DNA of 64,000 nucleotides from Nelumbo lutea (Eukaryota; Streptophyta; Magnoliopsida; Proteales; Nelumbonaceae): the NCBI GenBank assembly GCA_022828595.1, contig JAKGHH010000002.1, positions 44,238,222 to 44,302,221 on the forward strand, read 5' to 3'. This document shows positions 14,262 to 24,664 of the stretch, piece after piece; the first letter of the stretch is position 1; each line of letters begins with the position of its first letter. Both the position numbers and the translations under genes were made by a program. The notes under the pieces are model-generated. The model was not told where the DNA came from, ran no database searches, and saw only the letters and a program-made list of their open reading frames with translations.

Positions 14262-16885
14262 TGAATGTAGCACGGAAGTTGGTGGTGGAGAGGCTGAAGG
14301 TTATGCAGATTGAGGCGAGTCAGACGAGGAAGATGGAGAGGCTGAAAGTCCTTAACACTAGTTTGGTCGGAAGTTTCGCCGGCTGGATTTGGAAGAAGAA
14401 AAAAGTGGAAGTTTCGATGAGATCCAAATGGGGGAAGAACAGAGTTTGATGTATCAGAAAACTGAATGGAGGTTTGTTCTTATTTATGTTCCACAGCAGA
14501 AGAGATGCAGAGTGGACTTTGGAAGCAGAAGAGAGGGAAAATAGGGAGTTTGATTTAAGATTAAGTTGGTGGTTTCCAGCGACGGGTATGATTCACAATG
14601 GGCGGAGGAGAGCGCTGTGGATTGGAGTCCTGGGAATTCCCCTTTATGCATGGTGTACGTTTACTTTTTAAAGCAATTGGAAACTGCTGCTGTAAGTTTT
14701 TAGGATTTGATGACAGATAGGAGGTGGGAGAAATTAGACATTGCAAGATTGCTGGTGGAAATAGAAGATACCGCTGCTATCCCAACTTCGATGGTTCTCA
14801 GATTTGTGGGTGAAGATTATGATTTGAGAGTTTTTGTAGAAGGAGAAGAACATGCTGTCTTCAGGGCTGAGAAAAGGTACAATTTGAGAGAAGAGAGCTG
14901 AGAAGAAGAAGAGGAGGTTGAGAGGGAATCACAGGTGAAAAGGTCTGAGAAGGAGGGGAAGATGAAAGGTCTCTCGGAGGTTGAAGATGATGGGGAGGAA
15001 AAACAAAGGGGTATGGAAGTAATTTCGCAAAGGGGGGAGGAGGCAATAGTTGAAGGAGATGAGAGATAAATGAAAAGGCGGGTCACTGTGTCTGGGCGGC
15101 TTGAGAGGAGGTATTCGAAGAGTCATTTAAGGTCTTTAATGAAGTTGATTCAGAGAGTGGGGAGGGACGCTTTAGATGGGGCATCTAAGGTTTTAAAGGT
15201 TTGTGGTTTGGGGAGTGAGGACCACTTCTATTTGTCGAAAGCAAGGAAAATATTAGGAATGGGGACCATCTAAAACTGAACAAATTAAAGGTCTTCAAAA
15301 GAAAAGGCTTTAAGTTCAAGTCTTCAAGTCTTACAAGGAGGAGAGACCCACCTAAAGCTTGAAGAAGGAAGAACGAGGAATGGGTCTGGAAGGTTGCTAG
15401 GTGTGACAGTGCCAGAAAGAAAGAAGTGTTCTTGAGGATGGTTCATGCTTGAGACGGGTTGGAAGAGGATCGAAGGCCTGCTCCTCATGATGTGCAGGCT
15501 GGTGCAAGTTTTTTAAATGCGCTCTGCGATGGGAAAATGAGATGACCAGGGTGGAGCTTAATCGACAAGTAGGTTGTGTCTTAAGCTTTGGCTCCTTTTG
15601 GGTTGAGATTCAAGAAGACTCTTCTCAAGGAGGGAGGAATGCTCCGTCTTCCCAAGCTGTTGTAAGGCTAAGAGGGGAAGGAGAAAGAGGTCAAAGGTAT
15701 GGGAGAATAGTGGTGGAAGGGGTGAAAGAGGAAGGGAGTGTTAAGGAATGAGAGGATGTTAAGGTACTCTGTGAAAGGGTTGAAGAGAGACGTTTGGGAG
15801 ATGGTTCTAGTCTGAAGGGGGATAAGTGATAACAGAGATGGAGAGTGCAGCCCACAAGGAAGCAGCGTGGGACTCTCAAATTTGGAAGTGGTTGTGGAAG
15901 ACTAGGAACTGATTTGGGCAGGAAAAGGAAGTTTGTGAACCCTGGTAGTTATGTGGGGGAGGAGGTGTTGAAGAAGGCCCAGGTTGCAAATATTTAGAGC
16001 ATGTTACAAATTTTTTTTCTAGATTGTAAGAAGGCCTGTTCAGGGCTGGTCCAACAAACAAATACAAGAGAGTTTATAAGAAAAAGGTTTTGAAACTCAA
16101 AGGCTCAAAGGAGGGGGAGAAGATATATACCAAGTCCCAAGGTTCAGCAGGGGTGGTGACTCAATCGATGGAGGTATTCAAGGAAATTTTAAAGCCAACT
16201 GTTGGGTTAGAGGAAGAGGAAAAGGGGGGGGGGTTGGAATTGCTAAGGCTCCGTTTGTTTGCGTTACAAACGCCGAATAGGGGTATATATGTACCCTGGT
16301 TCGTGTTTGCAAGCATTTGTTTGAAACGTAAAAAAGTAATGATTATCAGAGCAAAAATGTATTTTCTGACACTTTTGTACTCTGAGAAGAGAGCATTACT
16401 GTACCTATTTTTTGGATACAATTTTGTGTTCTTTTGATAATTAACTTTTTTATCAAAGTTAATGAATTGGAGCATAAGATAGTTGGAGCATTTAATGATT
16501 GGCTCACACTTTTGCACCTATTTCAAACAAACAAGATGAATGCACAAACGGTTTAAAATGTGAACCGTGTTTGCATTCATGAACCGAAAAATGGGTAAAT
16601 ATGTATACATATTTGCGTTTGCATTGCAACCAAACGCAGCCTAAAGAAAAGAAGGCCAAGGAGGTTTCTTCCAGTCAGCTAGGAGAAAAGGGAGCAGTGC
16701 TGGAGATTCAACGTGCTTTGTGGAGATGTAATTGTTTTCTCTTGAGGTCTATGTAGTATTTCCATCTCCATCTTTTTGAGGATGCTCTTTTGTTGTTTTG
16801 GGTGCTGCCTCATCACCCTCTGATGATTGTATTAAGTTTCTTTTTTTAATGAAATTTTTCTTTTTACTCCTCAATAAAAAAAAAA
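14262..16885 (+). mobile_element. ORF1-only LINE derivative with its own poly-A tail
   Basis: Plus-strand sequence inserted in LINE5. It ends in a typical plant LINE 3' region (TTAATGAAATTTTTC ... CTCCTCAAT) and an A-run at 16876-16885. Scattered plus-strand frames, for example 14474-14671 and 14707-14901, resemble the ORF1 (DUF4283-type) protein of plant LINEs: a WWFPATGMIHNGRRRALWIG segment, then an arginine- and glutamate-rich tract. No RT or endonuclease is seen, so ORF1 appears joined directly to the 3' end. The start at 14262 is inferred from where LINE5 similarity stops, and no target duplication was found. It contains a Tourist-like MITE. Confidence 0.6.
16247..16641. mobile_element. 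Tourist-like (PIF/Harbinger) MITE, 395 bp, TAA duplication
   Basis: Starts GGCTCCGTTTGTTTGCGTT and ends with the near-complement AACCAAACGCAGCC. It is flanked by TAA on both sides (16244-16246 and 16642-16644), the classical target of PIF/Harbinger elements. The interior has no coding capacity. A 3-bp duplication is weak evidence alone, but together with the terminal inverted repeat of the common GGCTxCGTTTG type the call is good. Confidence 0.8.
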
Positions 16886-17222
16886 TCTTCCCTTTTCTTT
16901 GGCTGCCTCAAGAAGATTGGGTCAAAGAGACCCACCACATCCTGAGGAGTCTACCTGTACCCAAAGAGAGAACAAAGATGCTCCCAAATACAAATACAAA
17001 ATAACAGGATAAAAAGATATGGGAGATGGTTTCACCATTGTTTTTGCATAGAAAGCAGATGTGAGGGGATAGACACTTGTTTGGCCTTCTTTTCTGCAAC
17101 ATATCACAAGTGTTAATCTTTCAAAGGAAAGCTTCCCAACAAAGTGCCTGAATTTTAGGAGGGATTGACTTACACCAAATTTCTTTCATTGGGAAATTTA
17201 CCCCCATGGTGGAAGATGGAAC

Positions 17223-17464
17223 TGTTGAAATCTATTAGTTAGTTTTCTTTTTTTAATTAATTAACTGTTTTTTTTTCCTGTTCTTTAGTGCCTCAGGGGC
17301 ATTCTTGTAATCTTACCTTCCTTTATTATTAGTTGGGATGCCCTAATATAAATACTAATGACTGGCGGCTGATCCCAGAATTCTCTTCATCTCCCTTCTC
17401 TTCTCTCTCTTCCTTTCTTCTCCCTTTCTTTTCTATTTCTCTGATTTGTTCAACCCAGAAAACA
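17223..17464 (+). repeat. 5' LTR of copia A
   Basis: Runs from TGTTGAAATC to CCCAGAAAACA, directly followed by the primer-binding site. It shares the phrase CAGGGGCATT and the following AATATAAAT box (a plausible TATA promoter near 17342) with the copia G LTR. No 3' copy is present in the window. Confidence 0.85.
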
Positions 17465-17476
17465 TGGTATCAGAGC
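17465..17476 (+). promoter_or_regulatory. Primer-binding site of copia A
   Basis: TGGTATCAGAGC, complementary to the 3' part of initiator methionine tRNA, starts immediately after the LTR, as in most plant copia elements. Confidence 0.88.
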
Positions 17477-17920
17477 AGGTTTTCTGGGGTTAGAAGCAGT
17501 GCGACAAAGTCTTCTCAGTTTCTTCTCTGATGCAGTGAATGCAAGTCTTCTTAATCCTGTGGATCGTGTGATCCTTTCTTGTACCCAGGTAAGTGGGTTT
17601 TAGAGGTCCGGATGACCTGCAATCACTGTTTTTTTTGGGAACTGTTGATCGGGTGATCCTGTTTCTTGTACCCAGACAATTGGGTGTAGGGAATGACCTG
17701 TGATTGTGTGACAGTGGTTTGCTAATGTCTCTTGGGAAATTATAGTGGTTTGCTAAGGGATACCTAGTTCCCAAATTGCCTCCTTATATGTGTGTGGTGT
17801 TCCTAAGATCTGTTGTTTGACCGAACTGAACTATGAACTGTGAACTATGAACTGAACTCAGCTGGACTGTGGCTGAACCGAACTGAACTGAACTGTCAAA
17901 TTCAAATCAAACTTTATATC

Positions 17921-18960
17921 ATGTCATCTGAGGATTCTAGTGTGTCTAGTGGACCTTCCAATCAAGGTGGAGTGAGTGGAGTATTTGATATGAGCTTCCC
18001 CATGGCTGTAATACCGTTTGATGGTTTCAATTACCTAGAATTGTCAAGGGGAATTAAACTGTACATAACTACCAAGGGGAAGGTGGACTATATTAATGGT
18101 AAAACCAAAGAACCAAAGTCTCAGGGTGCAGAGCATGATAGGTGGGATCAGGAACAACATGGTGATATCATGGCTGCTACTTTCCATGCTGCCTCTGGTC
18201 ATGAAGACATTCATGTGGGCTGGAACAGCTGTTGAGGTTTGGGAGCAGGCAAAATCTACTTATTCAGAGCAATGTCACTATGCCAAAATATACCCGTTGC
18301 AAGCTGCCTCCTCTACTTGTAAGCAGGGGAAAGGAGTCTCTCATCATATTACTCAGATTTGACCATAGTTGTCAAGACGCCGCCTAGGCAACAAGGCGCC
18401 CTTTGAGGCTCGCCTCGCCCTTCGAAATTTATACTGGAAGTGTGATGCTGATGCTAAGGCCTACAAGTGGGATGAACCCAGTATACGAGTCTCTTAGAGT
18501 TCAGATATTAGGAAGTAAAGATCTTCCTTTAGTACAATAAGTGTATGCGTTAGTACAATTCGAAGAGAGCAGGCGGAATGTGATGAATAACTCAGAGGGG
18601 GAGCAAATTGCCTTAGTGGCAAAAGGGAGTGTGGGTGTAGGAGGCAACAATTCTTTTAAGAAGGGTGACTTCTAAAATAAAGTGGATGATAAGAATAACT
18701 CAAAGGGGGAGCAAATTGCCTTAGTGGCAAAAGGAAGTGTGGGTATAGGAGGCAGCCCTTCTTTTAAGAAGGATGACTTTCAGAAGAAAGTGGATGATAA
18801 GGATAAGTTATGGTGTACTCATTGTTAGAAGGATAGACATACTAGGGATACATGTTGGGACCTCCACGGGAAGCCAAAGTGGGCTCAGGAGTTGAGTAAG
18901 AAATCAGATCAGAATAAGAAGCCGGTACAACAAGGTAAAAAAATTTCAATACAGCAAACT
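17921..18960 (+). pseudogene. Copia A gag with CCHC zinc knuckle
   Basis: The start ATG at 17921 opens a frame beginning MSSEDSSVSS. It includes the UBN2-type gag region (MAVIPFDGFNYLELSRGIKLYI) and breaks at about 18235. Parts continue in other frames. A CCHC knuckle (WCTHC ... HTRDTCW) is at 18806-18855, with a stop in place of the residue after the second Cys. A 108-bp tandem duplication lies just before it (18586-18801). The nucleocapsid function is lost through stops and shifts. Confidence 0.8.
18586..18801 (+). repeat. 108-bp tandem duplication in copia A gag
   Basis: Two units of 108 bp (18586-18693 and 18694-18801), each beginning AATAACTCA(G/A)AGGGGGAGC and ending at GTGGATGATAAG. 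The unit is a multiple of three (36 codons), so it would have lengthened the linker before the zinc knuckle without shifting frame. The units differ at about a dozen positions. Confidence 0.85.
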
Positions 18961-19156
18961 TAGCCTATCAGAAGTCGCAACAATCTATCACTACCAGCCT
19001 TCCTGGAACCGATCCCTGGGAAGATATCATTAACTCTTTCCGTGACCATTCGGATCCGTATGGGTGGGCAATTCACCAGATGGATTCTGCTCTTCCTGCC
19101 TTGACTACCTTTGCATCTACTTCAGGTAATGATATAACTCTGCCACCGCCTTCCAT

Positions 19157-21636
19157 GTGTCCTCCCTCTCATTCATTCCTTGGATAATCAACTTTGGAGC
19201 CTCAAATCATATGACAGGTAAGTCAAATTGTTTTCAATCCTATCACCTTTTATCTGGTAGGGACAAAGTGAGATTAGTTGATGGCTCTTTTTCCGCCATT
19301 ATTGGTCAAGGCACTGTATCCCTTCCTTTTGGACTTACTCTTTCTAATGTGTTACATGTTCCACAATCGCCTATTAATTTGTTTTCTGTCAGTAGCATAA
19401 CAAACTCATTAAACTATTTAGTGACCTTTTTTCCCTTCTTGTGTACTACAAGATTTGGACTCGGGGAAGATGATTGGTAGAGGTTGTATGGTGGATGGTC
19501 TTTACACACTAGAGAATAAAGCTAATCTTGCGGTTATTGAGTCTACGAGTCATTCTAGTAAGAGTCAAGTCTATTTATGGCATAGTCGTTTGGGTCATTT
19601 ATCTTTTGAGTCACTAAAGGTCTTGCTTCCAAATTTGTTTAAAGCAGTGTCAGTATCTGAATTTAAATGTCAAAACTTGTCAGTTGAGCAAACACTGTAG
19701 AAATCATATTTCTTCAAGAAATAATAAATCTAATTTCCCTTTCCATATTGTTTACTCTAATGTTTGGGGCCCTGTTACCTTACCATCTGAGCTTGGCTAT
19801 AAATACTTCATTACACTTATTGATGACTACTCCAAATATACATGGGTGTATCCCATGCCATCCAGAGATGAAGTGCCAAAAAATGTAAAAGATTTCCAAC
19901 GCATGATATTTACTCAGTTTCAGACAGAGATTCGAATTTTCCAATTTGACAATGTGAAAGAGTACTTCCACAATGACCTCACGATGTTCTTTGCTTCGTG
20001 TGGGTCTACCCATCGTAGCTCTTGTGCCAAAACTCCTCAACAAAATGATGTTGTAGAAAGGAAAAACTGCCATCTCCTTGAAGTGGCTCGTGGGTTACTT
20101 ATCCACACGAATGTTCCAAAACGTTTTTGGTTAGATGTTGTGTTATGTGCTTTCTATCTCATCAACCTAATGGCATCTTGCTTGCTGAGGTACAAGGCCC
20201 CCCATCAACTACTTTTCCCTAAAGCTCCTCTTTTTTCTATCCCTTTTCGTGTGTTCAGTTGTCGTTGTTTTGTTCAAAACTTGTCTCCTACTCGTGGTAA
20301 ACTTGATTCTTGTGTTATTCCATGTGTATTTTTGGGCTATCCTTCTTTACAAAAGGATTATCGTTGTTTTGACCTTGTTTCCAAGAAATATTATGTTGTT
20401 GTGGATGTGTCTTTCTTTGAGAGTGATCATTTTTTTCCTGTTTCTCCTCAAGGGAGAATAGGGTGGAGGAGAAACATGTCCAAGTACTACCTCCTCTACC
20501 TGAAAGCTATACCACCAACATCATCAAATCCACTGGGGACAAATCCTATCCAACCAGGTACTATTATTCCTGTTGATATTCCTGACCCTACTGCTATTAA
20601 TTCATCATCTCCCAATGACCTTGACATCCCTATTGCACAAAGGAAGGGAGTTAGGTCTTGTACCACCAAACATCCTATCTCCCATTTTGTCTCATATGAG
20701 AACATCTCACCCTCCTTTTATGCTTTCCTCTCTTCCATTGATAGTGTCCCTATGCCTAAAGATGTGGCAGAGGCTCTTTCAGTACCTGAGTGGACAAATG
20801 TAATGAAAGAAGAGATAAATGTCTTATATAAAAATGGTACATGGGAGTTTGTGAATCTTCTTGTGGGTAAGGAACCGGTAGGGTGCAAGTGGGTTTTTAC
20901 AATAAAGCATAGGGTAGATGCTACAATAGAAAGGTACAAAGCCCGGTTAGTGGCAAAAGGGTTTACTCAGGTGTATGGAGTATAGTATGCAGAGACATTT
21001 GCTCCAGTAGCTAAGATAAATTCTATCAGGGTTCTTTTCTTTCTTGCTGCTAACCTTGATTGGGATCTTCACCAGTTAGATATTAAAAATGCATTCCTGA
21101 ATGGTGATCTTGAAGAAGAGGTGTTCATGGTGCAACATCCTGGTTTCTATGCCCAAGACCAAGAGCAGAAAGTGTGCATGTTAAAGAAGTCCTTGTATGG
21201 ACTAAAGTAGTTACCAAGAGCTTGGTTTAGTAAGTTTCATCTAGCGGTGCAACAAATTGGCTACAAACAGTGTCAAGCTAATCATACATTGTTTGTGAAA
21301 AAAGAAGGGAAAATTGCAGCCTTGGTAGTGTATGTTGATGACATAGTGATCACAAGCAATTGTAAGGTGGAAATTTAAAGACTAAAGGAATTCCTAGCCA
21401 CTCAATTTGAGGTGAAGGATCTAGGTCCCTTGAAGTATTTTCTTGGAATTGAAATGGCTCATTCACAAAAGGGGATCTTCATTTCTCAAAGAAAATACAT
21501 CATAGACTTGTTATAGGATGCAGGAAAGCTAGGAGTTAAGCCTGTTGACTCTCCCATTGATCCAAACCACAAACTAGGTGATTGCCAAGGTGAGATTATC
21601 AAGGATGTAAAGCAATTCCAGAGACTTGTGGGTAGG
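19157..21636 (+). pseudogene. Copia A pol: protease, integrase, reverse transcriptase (no RNase H)
   Basis: The protease active site near 19183-19215 reads IINFGASNHMTG, where active copia proteases have a catalytic Asp in DSGAS. The integrase zinc region (HSRLGHLSFESLK) is followed by YSNVWGP at about 19755, so the first catalytic Asp is replaced by Asn. FDNVKEYF and ERKN retain the other acidic residues. The long frame 19684-20985 reaches RT (GCKWVFTIKH, RLVAKGFTQ), then a stop near 20983. The RT catalytic YVDD is intact near 21332, but in-frame stops follow (about 21208, 21377 and 21513). Several lost catalytic residues plus stops mark an old, dead copy. Confidence 0.87.
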
Positions 21637-22240
21637 ATGTATTTTTGTATTTTTATATGGTAGGGGTATTTTTTTAAATTTTGGACAAAAATGCAATTAT
21701 TGCAGTTTAGCCTTGAGACTTGCCCTAACTCAACCAGTCCCTACCCTTTGTCTTCCCTAAACTCTAGTCTAGCTAATTAATCCTTTCCAATTTGACACCA
21801 CAAAAGAGTACTTCACAAGAAACCTCAATTCACAATTCTTATCTGGTGGATCAGAGTGTTACTCATCAAAATTTCTTCACTTTTAGTCCTCAGCAGAATG
21901 GGGTGGTTGAAATGCAAAAATCCTTTCTATCTCTTTTATGTCTTTGGTTGTGTTTCCATGTTTTGGGTTCTCATAGGTCCAACCTTGAACCAATGGCTTT
22001 TTGAGGAGTTTTTCTTGTACGATCCTTTTGGAAACCTTATACCACTATGGATGTCACCCTCTTTGAGTCCACCCCTTCCTTTTCTCCTGGTGCCTTTTTT
22101 TCACTTGGAAGAAGTAAGGATTGGAGTAGACACATTACAGGACGGTAAATTCATTATACCTGGAATCTCCGACTCTGCTCCCATTCCTAGTATTATAGAT
22201 ACATTACATGAAGAGTTGCAAGTGTAATGGAGAACAAGTT
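21637..22240 (+). mobile_element. Degenerate copia integrase scrap
   Basis: After the break in copia A, 21637-21780 holds unassigned AT-rich sequence. From about 21790 the plus strand reads as fragments of a copia integrase core: an acidic ...TTKEYF motif, then SPQQNGVVE near 21893-21918, then a jump to the late integrase/hinge region (CFHVLGSHRSNLEP, about 21950-22100). Intervening sequence is missing, so this is a deleted relic. It is not the missing 3' part of copia A, which would be RNase H. Confidence 0.55.
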
Positions 22241-22249
22241 TAGCTCCTT

Positions 22250-23485
22250 TTGTTGATCTACCACAACCTTCAAAATCATTGAGGCTAGTGTACAACAGTA
22301 CAAGGGCAGCATTGGTGTGGACTGTTTGGAAGTAGGGGTGTCAATTGGACTGGATTTGGTCCAACCCGATCTAGTCCAATGCGAGTCCATTACAAATACA
22401 CCAGGTCCAATCCAATCCAATGAATATATTGGACCTGTTCAATTCAATGTCTGGACCATCCAATCTGTTCAAATTTGTTTTAATTTAGATTGGTTCTAGC
22501 TCGAAACTGGTCCATTGACACATATGTTCTTATCTCCTATCAATGGATCAGATATTGGCTCAATCCAACCCAATCGAATATAAATTCATTACAGATGGAC
22601 CGGGTCCAATCCAATCCAATAAATACTTTGGACCATTAAGTCTAGACTAGTCCAATTCAATATGCCTTGTTGGTCCGTCCAATCCGTCCAAATTGAGTTT
22701 GGTTTGGACGGGTTCCAATCCAAAACCGATCCATTGATACCCTTATTTGGGAGGAAAGGAATGCTAGATTATTTGAAGATAATGAGAGAAGTAGAGGCAT
22801 TCATTGAAAGTATATTGTTTATGATGGATCGTCGGGTGAAGACTGGGGAGTTATTTTTGTTATCCCTTTCCTTTGATGATATCATGAGAAGTTTAACAGC
22901 AGTTGAGGGATCCTCATCAAAAAAGGAAAAAGTGGTGGGTGAAACCGTGGACAAATCCAGAAAGAAGTGTTATAAATTGAATTTTGATGGAAGCAGCCTT
23001 GGGAATCTTGGACTATCTGGAATAGCAGGAGCCTTTAGGGATGAAGAAAGTATCTAACTGGTCTAGGAGACTCAACAGGAGCTGAAATATTGGTTGCAAT
23101 GTTTGGAGTAAGAGAAGGCAGTGGCAATGAATGTAGAAAGATTAATAATTGAAGGAGATTCAAAGACTGTAATAAGTTAGCTGCAGGATGAGAGGAGACT
23201 TCCATGGAAATACAGAAACAAGATTAAAAAATTCAAATGGATAACAAGTAATATGCAAATAAAGGTTATATTGGTTCAAAGGTCTGCTGATAGTTTGGGT
23301 GATTTTCTTGCTAGGCAATGGGTAAATAGAAACCAAATTTGTGGGGCTTAGTTATAATGTAATTTAATGGGAAGAGAGAGCATGGACTATGCTCTCAAGG
23401 CTTCTTTGTATATCCAAGGATGTATTTATTGTATACTTTGTTATAAGTTGAATAAAATGCTTCTGTAACCTATCCAAAAAAAAAA
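22250..23485 (+). mobile_element. LINE6: plus-strand 5'-truncated LINE, interrupted by a MITE
   Basis: Plus-strand LINE tail ending in an A-run at 23476-23485, preceded by GAATAAAATGC, a likely polyadenylation signal. Before the MITE, 22295-22324 reads ...AALVWTVW. After it, 22754 onward continues ERNARLFED, the standard linker before RNase H. The RNase H domain follows at about 22970-23350 (FDGSSLGNLGLSGIAGAFRD, LIIEGDSKTV, LARQWVNRNQ) with several stops. The left edge is uncertain. Confidence 0.8.
22333..22745. mobile_element. hAT-type MITE, 413 bp, rich in CCAATCCAAT words
   Basis: Ends TAGGGGTGTCAATTGG and, read from the other side, TAAGGGTATCAATGG. The flanking octamers TTTGGAAG (22325-22332) and TTTGGGAG (22746-22753) are an 8-bp duplication with one mismatch. 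The insertion splits the LINE6 linker codons. The interior is a dense array of degenerate (G)GTCCAATCCAAT words. A short piece of the same family (GGTCCATTGACACCC) is at about 28410-28456. Confidence 0.82.
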
Positions 23486-24265
23486 CATATCTTTGGGGCC
23501 AAGTAAAATGGTTTTACCAAAGGCTTGTTGCTGCACTGTAAAATTATCACTCTTTATGTTGTTTTTTCTTCTTTTTGCAAAACTTTTAGCTGGTTTAGTT
23601 CCTCATTGGATAGGAAACATATTTTTATTTTCATTATATTCAAGTAGCACATTTATTTTTCTCTTGTTCTATAATGTCCATAGTGTTGTAAGATCAAAAC
23701 AAAGGGAATCCATTACTCCTCCTCCATAAGCTGATCATCGGAACATAAACAGATTCCCAATACCCAAAGCCAAAAAGAATGTAGGCGAATACTCAAAAGA
23801 AAAGAACTTGAAGAGGAAAACATGAAATCTATGACCGTCCTGGCATATTTCCCCAATTAAAATAGTCAGGACAATCAACTACTACTCTAGATAGGCTGTC
23901 AAAAACAAAAAAAAAAAATAGTGGATCCTTGGGATCCATCTTAAAGTGTTGTTTCAATTCGTAAGCTAAGATTTTTGCTTCTCTGATAAGATTTTTTTTT
24001 TGGTGGTTACAAATGTTCTCAAAGTAGATGATCCATCTAAGTTGTTCTCCATCTAATAGTGATCCTCTGTGTTCCTTATATCTGCTCTGCTGAAAATAAG
24101 TGTGCATGCAACAAACCTAGGGCCTTGAAAAAATCTAGAAAAGTGTTAACATTCAGATTCATCTTTATCTGCTATTTTTAGCCAAGTAATTTGGTTTTAT
24201 CTAGATCAGGCTGCTCTTTGTGCTCTTTTTTGCCGAGTTCACATTATGTTTGGTTTTGTCCACAG
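23486..24265. other. SRP54 intron, distal part
   Basis: No gene is recognised. A 92-residue minus-strand frame at 23829-24107 has no family resemblance and contains homopolymer-driven phenylalanine runs, so it is taken as chance. The last bases before 24266 form a T-rich acceptor tract ending in CACAG. Confidence 0.5.
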
Positions 24266-24419
24266 CTACATGGAGTCAGATCCTGTGAAAATTGCACGTG
24301 GAAGGTGTTGAGCGTTTTAAGAAGGAAAAATTGTGATCTTATTATTGTAGATACAAGTGGACGACACAAACAGGAAGCTTCTCTTTTTGAAGAAATGCGT
24401 CAAGTTTCTGAAGCCAACG
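24266..24419 (+). CDS. SRP54: SRP54 internal exon: G3 region, with three single-base insertions
   Basis: Follows the 9936-10089 exon with compatible phase (two bases plus one). It encodes the part of the GTPase domain from SYMESDPVKIA through the G3 motif (DLIIVDTSGRHKQEA) to MRQVSEA. In SRP54, DTSG binds the gamma-phosphate side of GTP. The acceptor is CACAG at 24261-24265 and the donor GTATTT starts at 24420. Compared with the conserved protein, the exon has three extra single bases: a C near 24297, an A near 24330 and an A near 24417. The frame therefore breaks early and is regained only at the end. All changes are insertions. Either the locus is a pseudogene or the assembly has uncorrected insertion errors. 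Confidence 0.87.
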
Positions 24420-24504
24420 GTATTTCATGTTTCTTTATTCCTGTTACATTATCTATTTTCCCTGAACTTTACAAATACTTAACTGTCTCTTCTAAATCAT
24501 TCAG

Positions 24505-24664
24505 AAACCCGATCTTGTTATATTTGTCATGGATAGCAGTATTGGTCAAGCCTGCGTTTGATCAAGGACCTCAATGCAATTTAAATCAAAGTGTTTCAGT
24601 TGGTGCTCGTCATTGTTACCAAAATGGATTTGGTCATGCAAAAGGAGGTGGCTGCTCTCAGTGC
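24505..24664 (+). CDS. SRP54: SRP54 internal exon: G4 region, with eleven extra bases
   Basis: Encodes the SRP54 segment from KPDLVIFVMDSSIGQA to the GHAKGGG motif. It includes the G4 TKMDG motif that reads the guanine base, visible here only across frames (ACCAAAATGGAT near 24620). The acceptor is TCAG at 24501-24504 and the donor GTGAGT starts at 24665. The exon is 160 bp where 149 bp would be expected. The surplus is one T near 24552, six bases around 24567-24580, one C near 24609, TT near 24630 and one T near 24652. No deletion is seen. The remaining G-domain exon and the whole M domain were not found downstream. A weak similarity after TGTAG at 24744 is not enough to call an exon. Confidence 0.85.

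Larger units (their letters stand above)
12305..17222 (-). mobile_element. LINE5: minus-strand LINE fragment split by two later insertions
   Basis: The tail is the T-run at 12305-12314. RNase H end motifs (WVKRSANGM, LAKQG) lie at 12320-12600, and the start of RNase H (FNFDGSYIGNQ) plus the WEEKNRRIF linker at 13813-14261. The preceding zf-RVT region (C-x2-C in SAFYAKTMVKPSPISF frames) lies at 16886-17222. The three pieces are in the correct order for one element, interrupted at 12605-13804 by a hAT-type element and at 14262-16885 by a plus-strand LINE derivative. The 5' side is cut by copia A at 17223. Frames are badly eroded. Confidence 0.8.
17223..21636 (+). mobile_element. Copia A: 3'-truncated Ty1/copia retrotransposon
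   Basis: Plus-strand copia element with a 5' LTR (17223-17464), primer-binding site, gag, protease, integrase and most of reverse transcriptase. Similarity stops abruptly at about 21636, just after the ...QRLVGR block that precedes RNase H. RNase H and the 3' LTR are therefore missing, and the right end is a deletion or later junction rather than a normal end. It is inserted in the left-over zf-RVT part of LINE5. The encoded proteins resemble those of copia F, and the LTR and gag resemble copia G. Confidence 0.88.

Noticed and set aside
14817..15126. Proline/serine-rich minus-strand ORFs
   Set aside because: They are antisense to the glutamate/arginine-rich ORF1-like plus strand and have no independent support.
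14262..16885. 5' inversion (twin priming) of LINE5 as the reason for the plus-strand ORF1 sequence
   Set aside because: The plus-strand piece has its own poly-A tail, and LINE5 resumes beyond it, so it is a separate insertion.
18362..18435. Hairpin or regulatory RNA suggested by GCCGCCTAGGC and CTCGCCTCGCCC words inside copia A gag
   Set aside because: The words match a dispersed repeat also found at 10225 and 24850; a decayed MITE insertion is simpler.
23829..24107. A 92-residue minus-strand ORF in the SRP54 intron
   Set aside because: No recognisable family, composition driven by an A-run, and flanked by intron sequence with no promoter or exon signals.
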